Of a DNA stretch of 64,000 bases, positions 1 to 9,742 are shown piece after piece; the first letter of the stretch is position 1, and each line of letters starts with the position of its first letter. The DNA lies in NCBI RefSeq assembly GCF_007991275.1, contig NZ_BJYA01000020.1, positions 1 to 64,000 on the forward strand, given 5' to 3'. The position numbers and the translations under genes were made by a program. A model generated the notes under the pieces. That model did no database searches. It worked only from the letters and a program-made list of their open reading frames with translations, and was not told where the DNA came from. This DNA is from Alkalibacillus haloalkaliphilus. Its GTDB lineage: Bacteria > Bacillota > Bacilli > Bacillales > Alkalibacillaceae.

Positions 1-16
1 CCGCCGGGCGATTTTT

Positions 17-50
17 AAGCTAAGAAGTTATTGTCTTCTTAGCTTTTTTT
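17..50 (+). terminator. Intrinsic terminator at the left edge
   Basis: An 11-bp perfect stem (17-27 with 35-45) with a 7-nt loop runs into a T-tract. It ends a transcript coming from outside the window; the upstream gene cannot be identified from the 16 bases before it. Confidence 0.88.
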
Positions 51-142
51 GTATATGATTGTAATAATAACTTGAATATAAATGAAGAGAATTTCATATA
101 TAAGTAAAATGTAGTAAAAAAGTTCAGAAAGGGGGAGATGGG

Positions 143-838
143 TTGATCGACTGGACAGCTTTTTTGGGAGAGAATTTTGATGTAATGGTGTACCGCGTTA
201 TATTAGCTACTATATTGTGTGGGTTGATTGGTTTTGAACGTGAGTTAAAGAAACACTCTGCAGGGTTCAGAACACATATATTAGTAGGTGTAGGTGCTTG
301 TGTCATGATGCTGTTATCGGTTTACGGTTTCCAGCCGTACATTACTGATCATTATACAATCCGTTTCGACCCAGCTCGTATCCCCTCATATGTTATAAGC
401 GGAATTGGGTTTTTAGGTGCTGGAACTATTTTAGTTCATGGTATGACAATTAGAGGTTTAACAACAGCAGCATCGATCTGGACTGTGGCCGGTTTAGGTC
501 TAGTAATTGGTGCAGGCATGTATGCGCTAGCTATACTTGCAACATCAGTTGTACTGTTAAGCTTAATCTTCCTGAACTCCTTTGAAAAATTGTTTACTAA
601 ACAGAAGACGGCTAATTGGGTGCATTTGCAAGTGACTCAAGAAGTTCATTTAGGTGAAGTACTTAATATATTTGATGAATTTGATCTTCTTATTAAGCGA
701 ATGGAAATTGAAAGTGAAGATATACTTCAAAGAAATGTCTATATAGAACTTGAAAAGAACCAAAATTTCAATAAAAATGACCTTTTAGACCGTGTGAGCA
801 AAATTGAAAATGTAACGTATATATTTGAGCGAAATTAA
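143..838 (+). CDS. MgtC/SapB family membrane protein
   Basis: A 231-residue inner-membrane protein of the MgtC/SapB family. The N-terminal two thirds hold several hydrophobic helices and the family-typical stretch GFERELKKHSAGFRTH near residues 30-45; a soluble region of about 80 residues follows (about 150-231), resembling the ACT-like C-terminal domain of MgtC proteins. Start is TTG at 143, six bases after a strong AGGGGGA site; the ATG at 138 hits a stop after one codon. Family members are linked to magnesium limitation or virulence, but the substrate is generally unclear and no specific role can be given. It is a single-gene unit between two terminators, unrelated to the heat-shock operon that follows. 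No clear promoter was found in 51-142. Confidence 0.85.
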   Translation: MIDWTAFLGENFDVMVYRVILATILCGLIGFERELKKHSAGFRTHILVGVGACVMMLLSVYGFQPYITDHYTIRFDPARIPSYVISGIGFLGAGTILVHGMTIRGLTTAASIWTVAGLGLVIGAGMYALAILATSVVLLSLIFLNSFEKLFTKQKTANWVHLQVTQEVHLGEVLNIFDEFDLLIKRMEIESEDILQRNVYIELEKNQNFNKNDLLDRVSKIENVTYIFERN

Positions 839-844
839 CTAGTG

Positions 845-881
845 ACGCCCCTTACGCATAATTATGTGAGGGGTGTTTTTG
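845..881 (+). terminator. Intrinsic terminator after mgtC-like gene
   Basis: A GCCCC...GGGGT stem extended by weaker pairs is followed by TTTTT. It separates the MgtC-like gene from the ctsR promoter. Confidence 0.8.
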
Positions 882-915
882 TCTTAAATTAATGTTAATA
901 AGTTTAAATCAAAAT

Positions 916-945
916 GTTTGCATCATAATAAATTGTGGGTATAAT
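916..945 (+). promoter_or_regulatory. ctsR operon promoter (sigma-A, possibly overlapping sigma-B)
   Basis: TTTGCA (917-922), 17 bp, TATAAT (940-945) is a good sigma-A promoter. One register away, GTTTGC (916-921), 15 bp, GGGTAT (937-942) fits a sigma-B promoter with a perfect -10 box. In B. subtilis the clpC operon is known to have both kinds of promoter; the sigma-B reading here is inference. Confidence 0.75.
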
Positions 946-953
946 AAAAGTAT

Positions 954-970
954 AGTCAAAGATAGTCAAA
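954..970 (+). promoter_or_regulatory. CtsR operator (heptad direct repeat)
   Basis: AGTCAAA-GAT-AGTCAAA is a match to the CtsR operator, a direct heptad repeat with a 3-bp spacer. It begins about 9 bp after the -10 box and therefore covers the expected transcription start, so CtsR bound here should block the operon. A further partial GTCAAAC follows at 971-977. Confidence 0.92.
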
Positions 971-1031
971 GTCAAACTAATTGTTCTTTGATCTTTGTCT
1001 TTTTTATAACTGTTTTGAAGGAGGGTAAGCG

Positions 1032-1496
1032 GTGAGAAATATTTCAGACGTTATTGAAAATTACTTAAAAAAGGTGATTGAATCGAGTAATAGTGATGTC
1101 GTTGAACTAAAGCGTAGTGAAATTGCTGACCGTTTTGAGTGTGTCCCTTCCCAAATTAATTATGTTATTAACACCCGTTTTACTTTAGAAAAAGGTTATT
1201 TAGTTGAAAGTAAACGTGGTGGTGGCGGATATATAAGAATTATCCGATTAAAACCTAAATCTAATCAAGAGTTAATTAAAGAGATGGATTTAGTTGCTGA
1301 GCATCCCTTACCTCAGCAAGCAGCATTTGACTTAGTAGAACGTTTAAAAGAGGAAAACTTAATAACAGAACGAGAGAAGCGACTTATGTTCAAGGTTTTA
1401 CATCGTGACATATTGGATATACCTTTACCAAAACGCGACCAAGTTCGCTCTAAAATATTTAAAGAGTTGCTAACAACGATAAAAATGTATGGTTGA
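1032..1496 (+). CDS. ctsR: CtsR, transcriptional repressor of class III heat-shock genes
   Basis: CtsR is a dimeric DNA-binding repressor of clp genes. The 154-residue protein has the usual length, an N-terminal winged helix-turn-helix (about residues 1-70) and the glycine-rich wing KRGGGGYIRI near residue 60, which is the DNA-contacting and heat-sensing element in the family. Start is GTG at 1032 behind GAAGGAGGG. It is the first gene of ctsR-mcsA-mcsB-clpC and should repress its own operon through the operator at 954-970. When heat or arginine-phosphorylating McsB inactivates it, the operon is derepressed. Nothing is missing or unusual. Confidence 0.97.
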   Translation: MRNISDVIENYLKKVIESSNSDVVELKRSEIADRFECVPSQINYVINTRFTLEKGYLVESKRGGGGYIRIIRLKPKSNQELIKEMDLVAEHPLPQQAAFDLVERLKEENLITEREKRLMFKVLHRDILDIPLPKRDQVRSKIFKELLTTIKMYG

Positions 1497-1510
1497 TTGG
1501 AGGGTCTATG

Positions 1511-2056
1511 ATGCAATGCCAAAAATGCCATGATCATGAGGCAGCAGTTCATTACACTCAAGTAGTCAATGGTCAAAAAAAAGAAGTGCATTTGTGTGAA
1601 CAATGTGCTCATGAAGAAGGTTATATGAATTTTACTAATGAAAGTTTGTCACTTCATCATTTTCTTACAAACATGTTTCCTTTCGACCAGGCGGTTAACC
1701 AACAACCTAAAGAACAAGTACAGCGGAATCAAGTGATGACATGTGAAGGTTGTGGCTTAACTTATGCCCAATTTAGAAGGAAAGGTAAGTTTGGCTGTAG
1801 TCAATGTTATGAAACGTTTGATTCATATTTAAATCCAATTTTTAAACGTGTTCATAGTGGTAATACTGAACATGTTGGTAAAATACCAAAACGAATCGGT
1901 GGTCAACTTCATAAACGTAAAGAAATTGATCAACTAAAGAAAGAGTTACAGCAACTAATCGAAGACGAGAACTTTGAAGAAGCAGCTCATATACGAGATC
2001 GGATTAGAACGCTAAATCAAGAAATAGATGAGTCAAATAAGGGTGGTGATGCTTAA
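1511..2056 (+). CDS. mcsA: McsA, zinc-binding activator of the arginine kinase McsB
   Basis: McsA (181 residues from ATG 1511) activates McsB. It has two pairs of CxxC motifs: CQKC and CEQC in the first 30 residues, then CEGC and CSQC near residues 75-100, forming zinc sites. A C-terminal UVR motif (about 145-175) with [11 protein letters not shown] is the kind of coiled coil also seen in UvrB and in the ClpC middle domain. I prefer ATG 1511 to ATG 1508 or TTG 1493, because the protein then begins MQCQKC as in the family and is 7 bases from GGAGGG. The stop overlaps the mcsB start (TAATG). Confidence 0.95.
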   Translation: MQCQKCHDHEAAVHYTQVVNGQKKEVHLCEQCAHEEGYMNFTNESLSLHHFLTNMFPFDQAVNQQPKEQVQRNQVMTCEGCGLTYAQFRRKGKFGCSQCYETFDSYLNPIFKRVHSGNTEHVGKIPKRIGGQLHKRKEIDQLKKELQQLIEDENFEEAAHIRDRIRTLNQEIDESNKGGDA

Positions 2057-3129
2057 TGTCATTACAAGATTTTATTAACGATGCAATCAGCCCTTGGATG
2101 AATAATGAAGGTAATGATTCTGATATTGTGTTAAGTACACGTATACGATTAGCGCGTAACTTAGAACAAGTACCTTTTCCAACAAGTCAAGATCAAGAGT
2201 CACAACAGAAGGTGTTACAGCACGTTGAACAAGAGTTTAACGAACAAAGCTATGAGTCATTTAAACAGTTTCAGCTTGTCAAAATAGGTGAGTTAGAACC
2301 TATAGAAAAGAGAGTATTAGTTGAAAAGCATCTCATAAGTCCTAACTTAGCAGAAAACACTGAGACAGGCGCGGTGCTTATTTCTGAGAATGAACAAGCA
2401 TCGATTATGGTTAATGAAGAAGATCATCTGCGAATTCAACTTTATTATCCAGGCTTTGAGTTATCTGAAGCTTTACAACAAGCACAAAAATTAGATGACT
2501 GGTTTGAGGAACGCACGCGTTATGCTTTTGATGAGCATAAAGGGTATTTAACGAGTTGCCCAACTAATGTTGGTACTGGTCTTAGAGCTTCAATCATGAT
2601 GCATTTACCGGCATTAACAATTACTAATCAAATGAACCAGATCGTTCCTGAGATTAACAAGTTAGGGTTAGTCGTTCGCGGTATATATGGTGAAGGGAGC
2701 GAGGCTTTAGGTCAGCTGTATCAAATTTCTAACCAAATGACTTTAGGTAAGTCAGAAGAGGATATCGTTGAAGATTTAAAGAGTGTTGTTAAGCAAGTTA
2801 TCGAAAGTGAGCGAAAAGCACGCGAATGGATTATGCAACAATCGGGTATACAGTTAGAAGACCGAATCTTCCGTTCATATGGAGTTTTAGCTCATAGTAG
2901 AATTATTGAATCTAAAGAAGCTGCAAAATGTTTATCCGATGTTCGTTTAGGTATTGATATTGGTTTGATTAAAAACGTATCAAAAAATATCTTAAATGAG
3001 CTTATGGTGTTAACTCAACCAGGGTTTTTACAACATTACGCTAAGAAATCGTTACACCCAAATGAACGGGACTGGTTTAGAGCTAACTTAATTCGTGAAA
3101 GATTACAATTAGAGCAGTATAAGAATTAG
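2056..3129 (+). CDS. mcsB: McsB, protein-arginine kinase
   Basis: McsB phosphorylates arginine residues on proteins, marking them for ClpCP degradation and inactivating CtsR. The 357 residues carry the phosphagen-kinase fold: [12 protein letters not shown] near residue 25 and the catalytic-loop segment [14 protein letters not shown] near 165-180. An RDxxRA motif (RDWFRA) near residue 335 matches the phospho-arginine binding site of the family. Start ATG 2056 overlaps the mcsA stop, implying translational coupling that fits the McsA-McsB complex. Confidence 0.97.
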   Translation: MSLQDFINDAISPWMNNEGNDSDIVLSTRIRLARNLEQVPFPTSQDQESQQKVLQHVEQEFNEQSYESFKQFQLVKIGELEPIEKRVLVEKHLISPNLAENTETGAVLISENEQASIMVNEEDHLRIQLYYPGFELSEALQQAQKLDDWFEERTRYAFDEHKGYLTSCPTNVGTGLRASIMMHLPALTITNQMNQIVPEINKLGLVVRGIYGEGSEALGQLYQISNQMTLGKSEEDIVEDLKSVVKQVIESERKAREWIMQQSGIQLEDRIFRSYGVLAHSRIIESKEAAKCLSDVRLGIDIGLIKNVSKNILNELMVLTQPGFLQHYAKKSLHPNERDWFRANLIRERLQLEQYKN

Positions 3130-3145
3130 AAGGAGGTCATCAAAT

Positions 3146-5608
3146 ATGATGTTTGGACGATTTACAGAACGCGCACAAAAGGTTCTTGCGTTATCTCAAG
3201 AAGAAGCCGTTCGATTAGGGCATAATAATATAGGTACAGAACACATCTTATTAGGTTTAATTAAAGAAGGCGACGGGATCGCTGCTAAAGCTTTAAAATC
3301 TTTAAATGTAACAGCTGAACAAATCCAAGAAGAAGTTGAACAGTTAATAGGCACAGGCCAAAGTAACCAACAGACGATCCATTATACGCCAAGGGCGAAA
3401 AAAGTCATTGAGCTATCTATGGATGAGGCGCGTAAATTAAATCATTCGTATGTTGGAACTGAGCACATTTTGTTAGGTTTAATTCGTGAAGGTGAAGGTG
3501 TTGCCGCTCGTGTATTTAACAACTTAGGAGTCAGCTTAAATAAAGCACGTCAACAAGTGTTACAACTACTAGGTAGTAACGAATCAACATCTAACCAACG
3601 TCAACAGAAGCAATCTAACAGTGCCAATACACCAACGCTAGATTCATTGGCTCGAGACTTAACGACAGTTGCACGTGAAGGTGGCATTGACCCTGTCATT
3701 GGCCGTGGGAAAGAAATTGAACGTGTAATTCAAGTGTTAAGTCGTCGTCGTAAAAACAACCCAGTGTTAATCGGTGAACCAGGTGTAGGTAAGACAGCAA
3801 TTGCTGAAGGTTTAGCCCAACAAATTGTAAATAACGAAGTACCAGAGATCCTCCGTGACAAGCGCGTTATGACACTTGATATGGGTACAGTTGTTGCAGG
3901 TACGAAATATCGTGGTGAGTTTGAAGACCGTTTGAAAAAGGTTATGGAAGAGATTCGCCAAGCTAGAAATATTATTCTATTCATCGACGAGTTGCACACA
4001 TTAATTGGTGCAGGTGGTGCAGAAGGTGCTATTGATGCATCTAACATTTTAAAACCAGCCTTAGCACGTGGTGACTTACAATGTATCGGTGCAACGACGT
4101 TAGATGAGTATCGTAAGTATATTGAAAAAGATGCAGCACTTGAGCGTCGTTTCCAACCAATTCAAGTTGATGAACCAACTCCTGAAGAATCACAACAAAT
4201 ATTAGAAGGATTAAGAGATCGTTATGAAGCACACCACCGTGTAACGATTTCAGATGATGCTATTGAAAGTGCTGTCCGCCTATCTGACCGTTATATTACA
4301 GATCGTTTCTTACCAGATAAAGCGATTGATTTAATTGATGAGGCAGCTTCACGTGTAAGGTTAAGAAGTTATACAGCTCCACCAAACTTAAAAGAACTAG
4401 AGCAAAAACTAGAAGAAGTGAAGAAAGAAAAAGATGCAGCTGTTCAAAGCCAAGAATTTGAAAAAGCAGCGTCATTAAGAGATAAAGAGCAAAAGTTAAA
4501 AGATGAGCTTGCTAAGACGAAAGATGAATGGAAAGAAAAACAAGGGAAAGAAAGTTCTGAAGTGACGTTAGATGATATTGCACACGTCGTTTCAACTTGG
4601 ACTGGAGTACCTGTATCTAAACTAGCTAAAGATGATAAAGAAAAGCTGCTTAACTTAGAAGAAACATTACACGGTCGTGTCATCGGTCAGGATGAAGCGG
4701 TTAAGGCTGTTTCAAAAGCAGTTAGACGTGCACGTGCTGGGTTAAAAGATCCGAAACGTCCGATAGGTTCATTTATCTTCTTAGGGCCAACAGGTGTTGG
4801 TAAAACTGAGCTTGCTAGAGCACTAGCTTCTTCAATGTTCGAAGATGAAGATGCAATGATTCGGATCGACATGTCTGAATATATGGAGAAACACGCGACG
4901 TCTCGTTTAGTAGGTTCACCTCCAGGCTATGTCGGTTATGAAGAAGGTGGCCAATTAACTGAGAAGGTTCGTACAAAGCCATACTCAGTAATTTTACTAG
5001 ATGAGATTGAAAAGGCGCACCCTGAAGTGTTTAATATCCTACTACAAGTATTAGAAGATGGTCGCTTAACAGACTCTAAAGGCCGTGTAGTTGACTTCCG
5101 TAATACGGTATTAATTATGACATCTAACGTTGGTGCTCATGAGTTAAAACGTCAAAAATACGTTGGCTTTAGCGTAAATGACAATCAACAAGATCATAAA
5201 CAGATGAAATCTAAAGTAATGGATGAATTGAAGAAAGCGTTCCGTCCAGAGTTTTTAAACCGTGTGGATGAAACGATTGTCTTCCATTCACTTGAAGAGA
5301 AGCATATTCAAGAAATCGTGCAACTAATGGTTAAGCAACTACAAGACCGCTTAACAGATAGTGACATTAACTTTACGTTGACCGAAAAAGCAATTAAACA
5401 AATTGCAGATGAGGGTATGGATTTAGAGTACGGTGCAAGACCACTACGCCGTTCAATCCAAAAGAACGTAGAAGACTTCTTATCTGAAGAACTACTAAGT
5501 GGTACAATTAGTACAGGTCAAGAAGTTAGAATTGATGTTAACGATGAAGGTGAGTTTTACATTGAATCTACAAAACCTCTAGAAAAAGAAACAAGCAAAC
5601 AGTCATAG
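3146..5608 (+). CDS. clpC: ClpC, AAA+ unfoldase of the ClpCP protease
   Basis: ClpC unfolds substrates and feeds them into ClpP. The 820 residues show two N-domain repeats (each with [10 protein letters not shown], near residues 28 and 105), a first AAA+ module with Walker A GEPGVGKT near 210, a middle/UVR coiled coil near 410-460 where MecA and McsB act, and a second AAA+ module with GPTGVGKTE near 550. The loop VGF near 670 is the ClpP-docking element. ATG 3146 follows AAGGAGG; the [11 protein letters not shown] start is typical. It is the last gene of the CtsR-controlled operon. Confidence 0.98.
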   Translation: MMFGRFTERAQKVLALSQEEAVRLGHNNIGTEHILLGLIKEGDGIAAKALKSLNVTAEQIQEEVEQLIGTGQSNQQTIHYTPRAKKVIELSMDEARKLNHSYVGTEHILLGLIREGEGVAARVFNNLGVSLNKARQQVLQLLGSNESTSNQRQQKQSNSANTPTLDSLARDLTTVAREGGIDPVIGRGKEIERVIQVLSRRRKNNPVLIGEPGVGKTAIAEGLAQQIVNNEVPEILRDKRVMTLDMGTVVAGTKYRGEFEDRLKKVMEEIRQARNIILFIDELHTLIGAGGAEGAIDASNILKPALARGDLQCIGATTLDEYRKYIEKDAALERRFQPIQVDEPTPEESQQILEGLRDRYEAHHRVTISDDAIESAVRLSDRYITDRFLPDKAIDLIDEAASRVRLRSYTAPPNLKELEQKLEEVKKEKDAAVQSQEFEKAASLRDKEQKLKDELAKTKDEWKEKQGKESSEVTLDDIAHVVSTWTGVPVSKLAKDDKEKLLNLEETLHGRVIGQDEAVKAVSKAVRRARAGLKDPKRPIGSFIFLGPTGVGKTELARALASSMFEDEDAMIRIDMSEYMEKHATSRLVGSPPGYVGYEEGGQLTEKVRTKPYSVILLDEIEKAHPEVFNILLQVLEDGRLTDSKGRVVDFRNTVLIMTSNVGAHELKRQKYVGFSVNDNQQDHKQMKSKVMDELKKAFRPEFLNRVDETIVFHSLEEKHIQEIVQLMVKQLQDRLTDSDINFTLTEKAIKQIADEGMDLEYGARPLRRSIQKNVEDFLSEELLSGTISTGQEVRIDVNDEGEFYIESTKPLEKETSKQS

Positions 5609-5612
5609 TGTT

Positions 5613-5648
5613 AAACAGCCGGATTGACCTAACTAATCCGGCTGTTTT
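5613..5648 (+). terminator. Intrinsic terminator after clpC
   Basis: A 13-bp perfect stem (5613-5625 with 5634-5646) runs into a short T-run. It should end most heat-shock operon transcripts; radA begins 59 bp later. Confidence 0.9.
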
Positions 5649-5706
5649 CCATATTGTGAATGTTTAATCAACCATTAATTTGTATTTAGAAAGGGAGACA
5701 ACCATC

Positions 5707-7080
5707 ATGGCTAAAGCTAAAGTAATATTTTTCTGCCAAGAATGTGGTTACGAATCACCAAAATGGATGGGAAAGTGTCCAGCATGTCATCAATGGAATA
5801 CATTAGTAGAAGAAAAAGTTTCTAAGAAATCTGAGCGACATGAAGTGGGAAGTAACCAAACGAGAAAACGTAAAAAGCCACAATCACTTAAGGAAGTTTC
5901 ATCAAAAGAAGAATCACGTGTAACGACAAACATGGAAGAATTAAACCGTGTATTAGGTGGCGGGATTGTTCCAGGGTCACTCGTGTTAATTGGTGGCGAC
6001 CCAGGAATCGGTAAGTCAACTTTACTTCTACAACTATCTTCTCAAGTGGCTAACTTAAATATGAATGTTTTATACATATCAGGTGAAGAATCGGAAAAGC
6101 AAACAAAGCTTAGAGCAGAGCGGCTTGAGGTTAGTGAAAATGACTTATTTATTATGGCAGAGACGAATTTAGAGTATGTGATTGATGCAATTGATGAAAT
6201 GAACCCTTCATTTGTCGTCATTGACTCGATCCAAACAGTATATCATGATGCTGTAACGTCAGCGCCAGGTTCTGTTTCGCAAGTAAGAGAATGTACAAGC
6301 GCGCTTATGAAAGTGGCTAAGTCAAAAGGAATTCCGATATTTATAGTTGGACATGTGACTAAAGAAGGTGCTATTGCTGGCCCTAGATTGTTAGAACATA
6401 TGGTGGATACCGTTTTATATTTTGAAGGGGAACGTCATCATACATTTAGAATTTTAAGAAGTGTTAAAAACCGTTTTGGTAGTACGCATGAAATGGGTAT
6501 CTTTGAAATGAAAGAAGAAGGCTTAGTTGAGGTTAATAACCCATCAGAAATCTTTCTAGAAGAACGTTCACAAGGTGTTGCAGGCTCAACGGTTGTTGCA
6601 TCTTTAGAAGGTACTAGACCGATGTTAGTTGAAATTCAAGCGTTAATTTCACCGACACAGTTCGGACATTCAAGAAGAATGGCTACAGGGCTAGATCATA
6701 ACCGAGTTCCTTTACTTATGGCAGTGTTAGAAAAAAGAGCAGGGCTTCTATTACAAAACCAAGACGCATATGTAAAAGTAGCAGGAGGAGTTAAGTTAGA
6801 TGAACCTGCCATTGACTTAGCTGTTGCAATTAGTGTTGCTTCAAGCTTCCGTGATCACCCGACTAGACCTGATGATGTGTTTATCGGTGAGGTAGGGTTA
6901 ACAGGAGAAGTAAGAAGAGTAGCACGAATAGAACAACGCGTTCAAGAGGCATCAAAGTTAGGATTTAAACGAATCATTTTACCACGAAAAAATCTTGGTA
7001 GTTTTACAGCGCCAGATGGTGTTGAATTAGTCGGTGTTGATTCTGTTCAGGAAGCATTGAAAGAAGGTTTAGGTGAATAG
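5707..7080 (+). CDS. radA: RadA, DNA branch-migration ATPase
   Basis: RadA (also called Sms) is a RecA-like branch-migration protein in recombinational repair. The 457 residues begin with a four-cysteine zinc finger (CQEC...CPAC, residues 10-27), then a RecA core with Walker [11 protein letters not shown] near residue 100 and the RadA-specific KNRFG motif near 255, and end in a Lon-protease-like domain. ATG 5707 is chosen because it follows GAAAGGGAG and starts [13 protein letters not shown]; an in-frame TTG at 5680 has no ribosome site. In B. subtilis disA follows radA; here it does not. Confidence 0.97.
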   Translation: MAKAKVIFFCQECGYESPKWMGKCPACHQWNTLVEEKVSKKSERHEVGSNQTRKRKKPQSLKEVSSKEESRVTTNMEELNRVLGGGIVPGSLVLIGGDPGIGKSTLLLQLSSQVANLNMNVLYISGEESEKQTKLRAERLEVSENDLFIMAETNLEYVIDAIDEMNPSFVVIDSIQTVYHDAVTSAPGSVSQVRECTSALMKVAKSKGIPIFIVGHVTKEGAIAGPRLLEHMVDTVLYFEGERHHTFRILRSVKNRFGSTHEMGIFEMKEEGLVEVNNPSEIFLEERSQGVAGSTVVASLEGTRPMLVEIQALISPTQFGHSRRMATGLDHNRVPLLMAVLEKRAGLLLQNQDAYVKVAGGVKLDEPAIDLAVAISVASSFRDHPTRPDDVFIGEVGLTGEVRRVARIEQRVQEASKLGFKRIILPRKNLGSFTAPDGVELVGVDSVQEALKEGLGE

Positions 7081-7108
7081 TGTTACAAAACAAAAATATT
7101 TGTAACAC
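7080..7108 (+). other. Perfect hairpin after radA without a U-tract
   Basis: GTGTTACAAA (7080-7089) pairs perfectly with TTTGTAACAC (7099-7108). It starts on the last base of the radA stop codon. No T-run follows, so it is more likely an mRNA-end stabiliser or a protein site than a terminator. Confidence 0.6.
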
Positions 7109-7110
7109 AA

Positions 7111-7140
7111 TTGACATACAATCTTGAGAAGTGATATAAT
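7111..7140 (+). promoter_or_regulatory. Sigma-A promoter P1 upstream of yacL
   Basis: TTGACA (7111-7116) and TATAAT (7135-7140) are both perfect hexamers at 18-bp spacing. Transcripts would begin near 7147 and include the whole terminator-like hairpin at 7168-7235. Confidence 0.85.
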
Positions 7141-7155
7141 AATTGCTATTTTATT

Positions 7156-7185
7156 TTGACGTATTTTCGGTGAGCATGGTATAAT
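7156..7185 (+). promoter_or_regulatory. Sigma-A promoter P2, inside the terminator loop
   Basis: TTGACG (7156-7161), 18 bp, TATAAT (7180-7185). The -10 box lies in the loop of the hairpin at 7168-7235, so an RNA starting near 7192 lacks the 5' arm. Confidence 0.75.
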
Positions 7186-7235
7186 TTACAATTATAGTTA
7201 AAATCGCTAATTGACTTATGCTCACCGCTTTTTTT
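7168..7235 (+). terminator. Terminator-like hairpin enclosing promoter P2
   Basis: Arms CGGTGAGCAT (7168-7177) and ATGCTCACCG (7218-7227) are perfectly complementary, with a 40-nt loop, and are followed by C and seven T. Only RNA from P1 or from radA read-through contains both arms. Confidence 0.7.
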
Positions 7236-7265
7236 GGCGAAACTAGTAAACAGGAGGTGCATAGC

Positions 7266-8357
7266 GTGTTAAAAAGAATTATTCAGCTATTTATAGTAGT
7301 AGCTGGTGGTACGATAGGGTATGTATATTTTCCCGATCTAGCGTCTTTAGCAGGTTTTGAAGAGCCAAGTTGGCTTATTCCGTACATGGGATTAGTGTTA
7401 GGTGCAATCATATTATTTATACTAACGTTTTGGGTTGTTGATTATGTTGTTGATTTTCTTAAAATTATTGAAGAAAAACTTGTTAAAGCACCAGTTGGAG
7501 ATTTATTGTTTGGAAGTTTGGGACTCATTGTCGGGTTAGTTACCGCATTTTTAGTTAATATTTATTTACAAGGGTTTGGTATTCCGCTTGTTTCAGAGAT
7601 TTTACCGATCTTCGTAACAGTTATTTTAGGTTACTTAGGGTTTCAAGTCGGTTTTAAACGACGAAATGAGTTTATTGGCCTTATTACAAAAGGTCGTAAT
7701 AAAGAGAAAGAAGCTGCAATGATGGGTGATGCTTCAGAAGATGGAAGCGTACGACCGAAGATATTAGATACTAGTGTTATCATTGATGGTAGAATTGCAG
7801 ATATTTGTGAAACCCACTTTTTAGAAGGCTCAATCATCATTCCGCATTTTGTATTAGAAGAATTACAACATATTGCAGATTCATCAGATGTGCTTAAACG
7901 TAATAGAGGTCGCAGAGGACTAGATATACTCAATCGATTGCAAAAAGAAGTGCCTGTTGATGTTCAGATCTATGAAGGTGACTTTGAAGAAATTCAAGAA
8001 GTGGATAGTAAGTTAGTGAAGTTAACGAAACTGTTAGACGGTGTACTAGTAACCAATGATTTTAACTTAAACAAAGTTTCTGAGTTTCAGAATGTAACCG
8101 TATTGAACATTAATGATTTAGCAAATGCAGTAAAGCCAGTTGTTTTACCAGGTGAAGAAATGAATGTTCATGTCATAAAAGCTGGTAAAGAAGATAAGCA
8201 AGGTGTTGCTTACTTAGACGACGGAACGATGATTGTCGTTGAAGATGGTAAGTCGTTCATTGGTGATGCACTTGATGTTATTGTAACGAGTGTATTGCAA
8301 ACATCAGCGGGGCGTATGATTTTCGCCAAACCGAAAGCGATGGAAAAAGCGCAATAA
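7266..8357 (+). CDS. yacL: YacL family PIN/TRAM-domain membrane protein
   Basis: This 363-residue protein has about four N-terminal transmembrane helices (residues 1-145), a PIN nuclease-like domain beginning LDTSVIIDGRIADI near 175 with conserved acidic residues, and a C-terminal TRAM domain typical of RNA-binding proteins (about 290-355). Its cellular substrate is not established. GTG 7266 is chosen over ATG 7218: it follows CAGGAGGTG by 6 bases and yields MLKRIIQLF, while ATG 7218 lies in a terminator arm. In B. subtilis the neighbour upstream is disA, absent here. Confidence 0.92.
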   Translation: MLKRIIQLFIVVAGGTIGYVYFPDLASLAGFEEPSWLIPYMGLVLGAIILFILTFWVVDYVVDFLKIIEEKLVKAPVGDLLFGSLGLIVGLVTAFLVNIYLQGFGIPLVSEILPIFVTVILGYLGFQVGFKRRNEFIGLITKGRNKEKEAAMMGDASEDGSVRPKILDTSVIIDGRIADICETHFLEGSIIIPHFVLEELQHIADSSDVLKRNRGRRGLDILNRLQKEVPVDVQIYEGDFEEIQEVDSKLVKLTKLLDGVLVTNDFNLNKVSEFQNVTVLNINDLANAVKPVVLPGEEMNVHVIKAGKEDKQGVAYLDDGTMIVVEDGKSFIGDALDVIVTSVLQTSAGRMIFAKPKAMEKAQ

Positions 8358-8367
8358 TATACTTTTA

Positions 8368-8416
8368 AAGGGCTGACGCCATTCAACTTTTAAATGGTCT
8401 TGTCAGTCCTTTCTTA
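8368..8416 (+). terminator. Intrinsic terminator after yacL
   Basis: AAGGGCTGAC (8368-8377) pairs with GTCAGTCCTT (8402-8411), one G-U pair, followed by a broken T-run. The loop contains a second small stem. Confidence 0.75.
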
Positions 8417-8512
8417 TTTATATTTGAAGCCGAGATTATGTGTTTATATTGTTAAATTAGTGTAAAATAGGTGGTACATTAAGAAAGTTTTGCAAGAAGA
8501 AAGGGAATATAT

Positions 8513-9697
8513 ATGGAGAACTATCAAGCGATTGTATTAGCAGCTGGTCAGGGGAAGCGAATGGGCGTCGGTCATAATAAACAGTTGATCGCTCTAGGGG
8601 ATCGTCCATTAATTGCACATACCCTTCAAGTGTTCGAAGGTGACCCATGGTGTTCAGCAATTTACCTCGTTGTTCATCCAGATGAACATAACGTTATGAA
8701 GGATGTTGTGACAGAGTACGGTTTTTCTAAAGTTGTTAAGTTCGTAAATGGTGGACTTGAAAGGCAGCACAGTGTAAAAAATGCCGTCGACACATTGAGT
8801 CAGGATCTCGTCACTTTTGTTCATGATGGTGCAAGACCATTTGTTTCAGAAGGTGAATTACATAAGTTGTATGAAGCGACGGTTTCACATGGAGCTGCAT
8901 TTTTAGCAACACGTGTGACAGATACTATTAAACAAGTTGAAGGCCATGAAGTGAAGACGTTAGACCGAAGTAAACTTTACCAAGCTCAAACACCACAAGC
9001 TTTTACTTATAAATGGCTAACAGAAGCACATGATTACGCAGCAACAAAGGAAATGATAGCAACTGATGATGTGGCACTTTTAGAGTTGATTAATAAAAAT
9101 GCCGCTGTCGTTGAAGGAAGCTATCATAATTTTAAATTGACGACACCAGAAGATATACAAAAGGCAGAAAATATGCTAAAAATAAATAGTCAAGGAAACT
9201 ATAAGGAGGACCCTTCATTGTTTCGAATAGGACAAGGTTTTGATGTTCACCAATTAGTAGAGGGAAGGCCGTGTATCATCGGTGGTGTAACAATTCCTTA
9301 TGAAAAAGGCTTGTTAGGCCATTCAGACGCCGATGTTTTATTACATACAATTGCTGATGCTGCATTAGGAGCGATCGGTGAGGGTGATATCGGAAAGCAT
9401 TTTCCAGACACTGACCCACAATACGAAGGGTTGGACTCTAAAGAGTTATTACAAGAGGTTTGGGATAAAGTTGAACAGTCAGGCTACACGTTAGTTAATG
9501 TAGACTGTACCATTATGGCACAAGCTCCGAAGATGGCCCCATATATAGAAGAGATGAGAAGTACAATTGCTAACCTGTTACAAGCTGACCTAAACCAAGT
9601 CAATGTTAAGGCGACAACGACTGAGAAGTTAGGCTTCACAGGACGTAAAGAAGGAATTGCATCACAAGCGGTCATTTTATTACAACAAAGAGCTTAA
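8513..9697 (+). CDS. ispDF: IspDF, fused MEP-pathway cytidylyltransferase and cyclodiphosphate synthase
   Basis: This continuous 394-residue frame joins two steps of the non-mevalonate isoprenoid pathway. Residues 1-228 are IspD (MEP to CDP-ME) with the nucleotide loop [10 protein letters not shown] and DGARPF. Residues 236-394 are IspF (CDP-ME phosphate to MEcPP) with [14 protein letters not shown] and the [11 protein letters not shown] segment. ATG 8513 follows GAAAGGGAAT. In most Bacillaceae these are two adjacent genes. The junction holds AAGGAGG (9203-9209) and an in-frame TTG (9218), so free IspF may also be made. A frameshift artefact is unlikely to have restored frame so cleanly but should be excluded. 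Confidence 0.93.
   Translation: MENYQAIVLAAGQGKRMGVGHNKQLIALGDRPLIAHTLQVFEGDPWCSAIYLVVHPDEHNVMKDVVTEYGFSKVVKFVNGGLERQHSVKNAVDTLSQDLVTFVHDGARPFVSEGELHKLYEATVSHGAAFLATRVTDTIKQVEGHEVKTLDRSKLYQAQTPQAFTYKWLTEAHDYAATKEMIATDDVALLELINKNAAVVEGSYHNFKLTTPEDIQKAENMLKINSQGNYKEDPSLFRIGQGFDVHQLVEGRPCIIGGVTIPYEKGLLGHSDADVLLHTIADAALGAIGEGDIGKHFPDTDPQYEGLDSKELLQEVWDKVEQSGYTLVNVDCTIMAQAPKMAPYIEEMRSTIANLLQADLNQVNVKATTTEKLGFTGRKEGIASQAVILLQQRA
9203..9220 (+). promoter_or_regulatory. Internal ribosome-binding site and TTG start for free IspF
   Basis: AAGGAGG (9203-9209) sits 8 bases before TTG (9218-9220), which is in frame with ispDF and would start a product [11 protein letters not shown], exactly where unfused IspF proteins begin. 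No stop codon separates it from ispD. Confidence 0.7.
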
Positions 9698-9742
9698 GTT
9701 TTGTACAATATTGATAGGTAGATATAGAAAGGAGAACGACTC

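Noticed and set aside
143-838. MgtC-like gene as part of the heat-shock operon
   Set aside because: A terminator and a separate CtsR-controlled promoter lie between them.
7218-7265. ATG 7218 as start of yacL
   Set aside because: It lies in the 3' arm of a terminator-like hairpin, has no ribosome site and adds residues not seen in the family.
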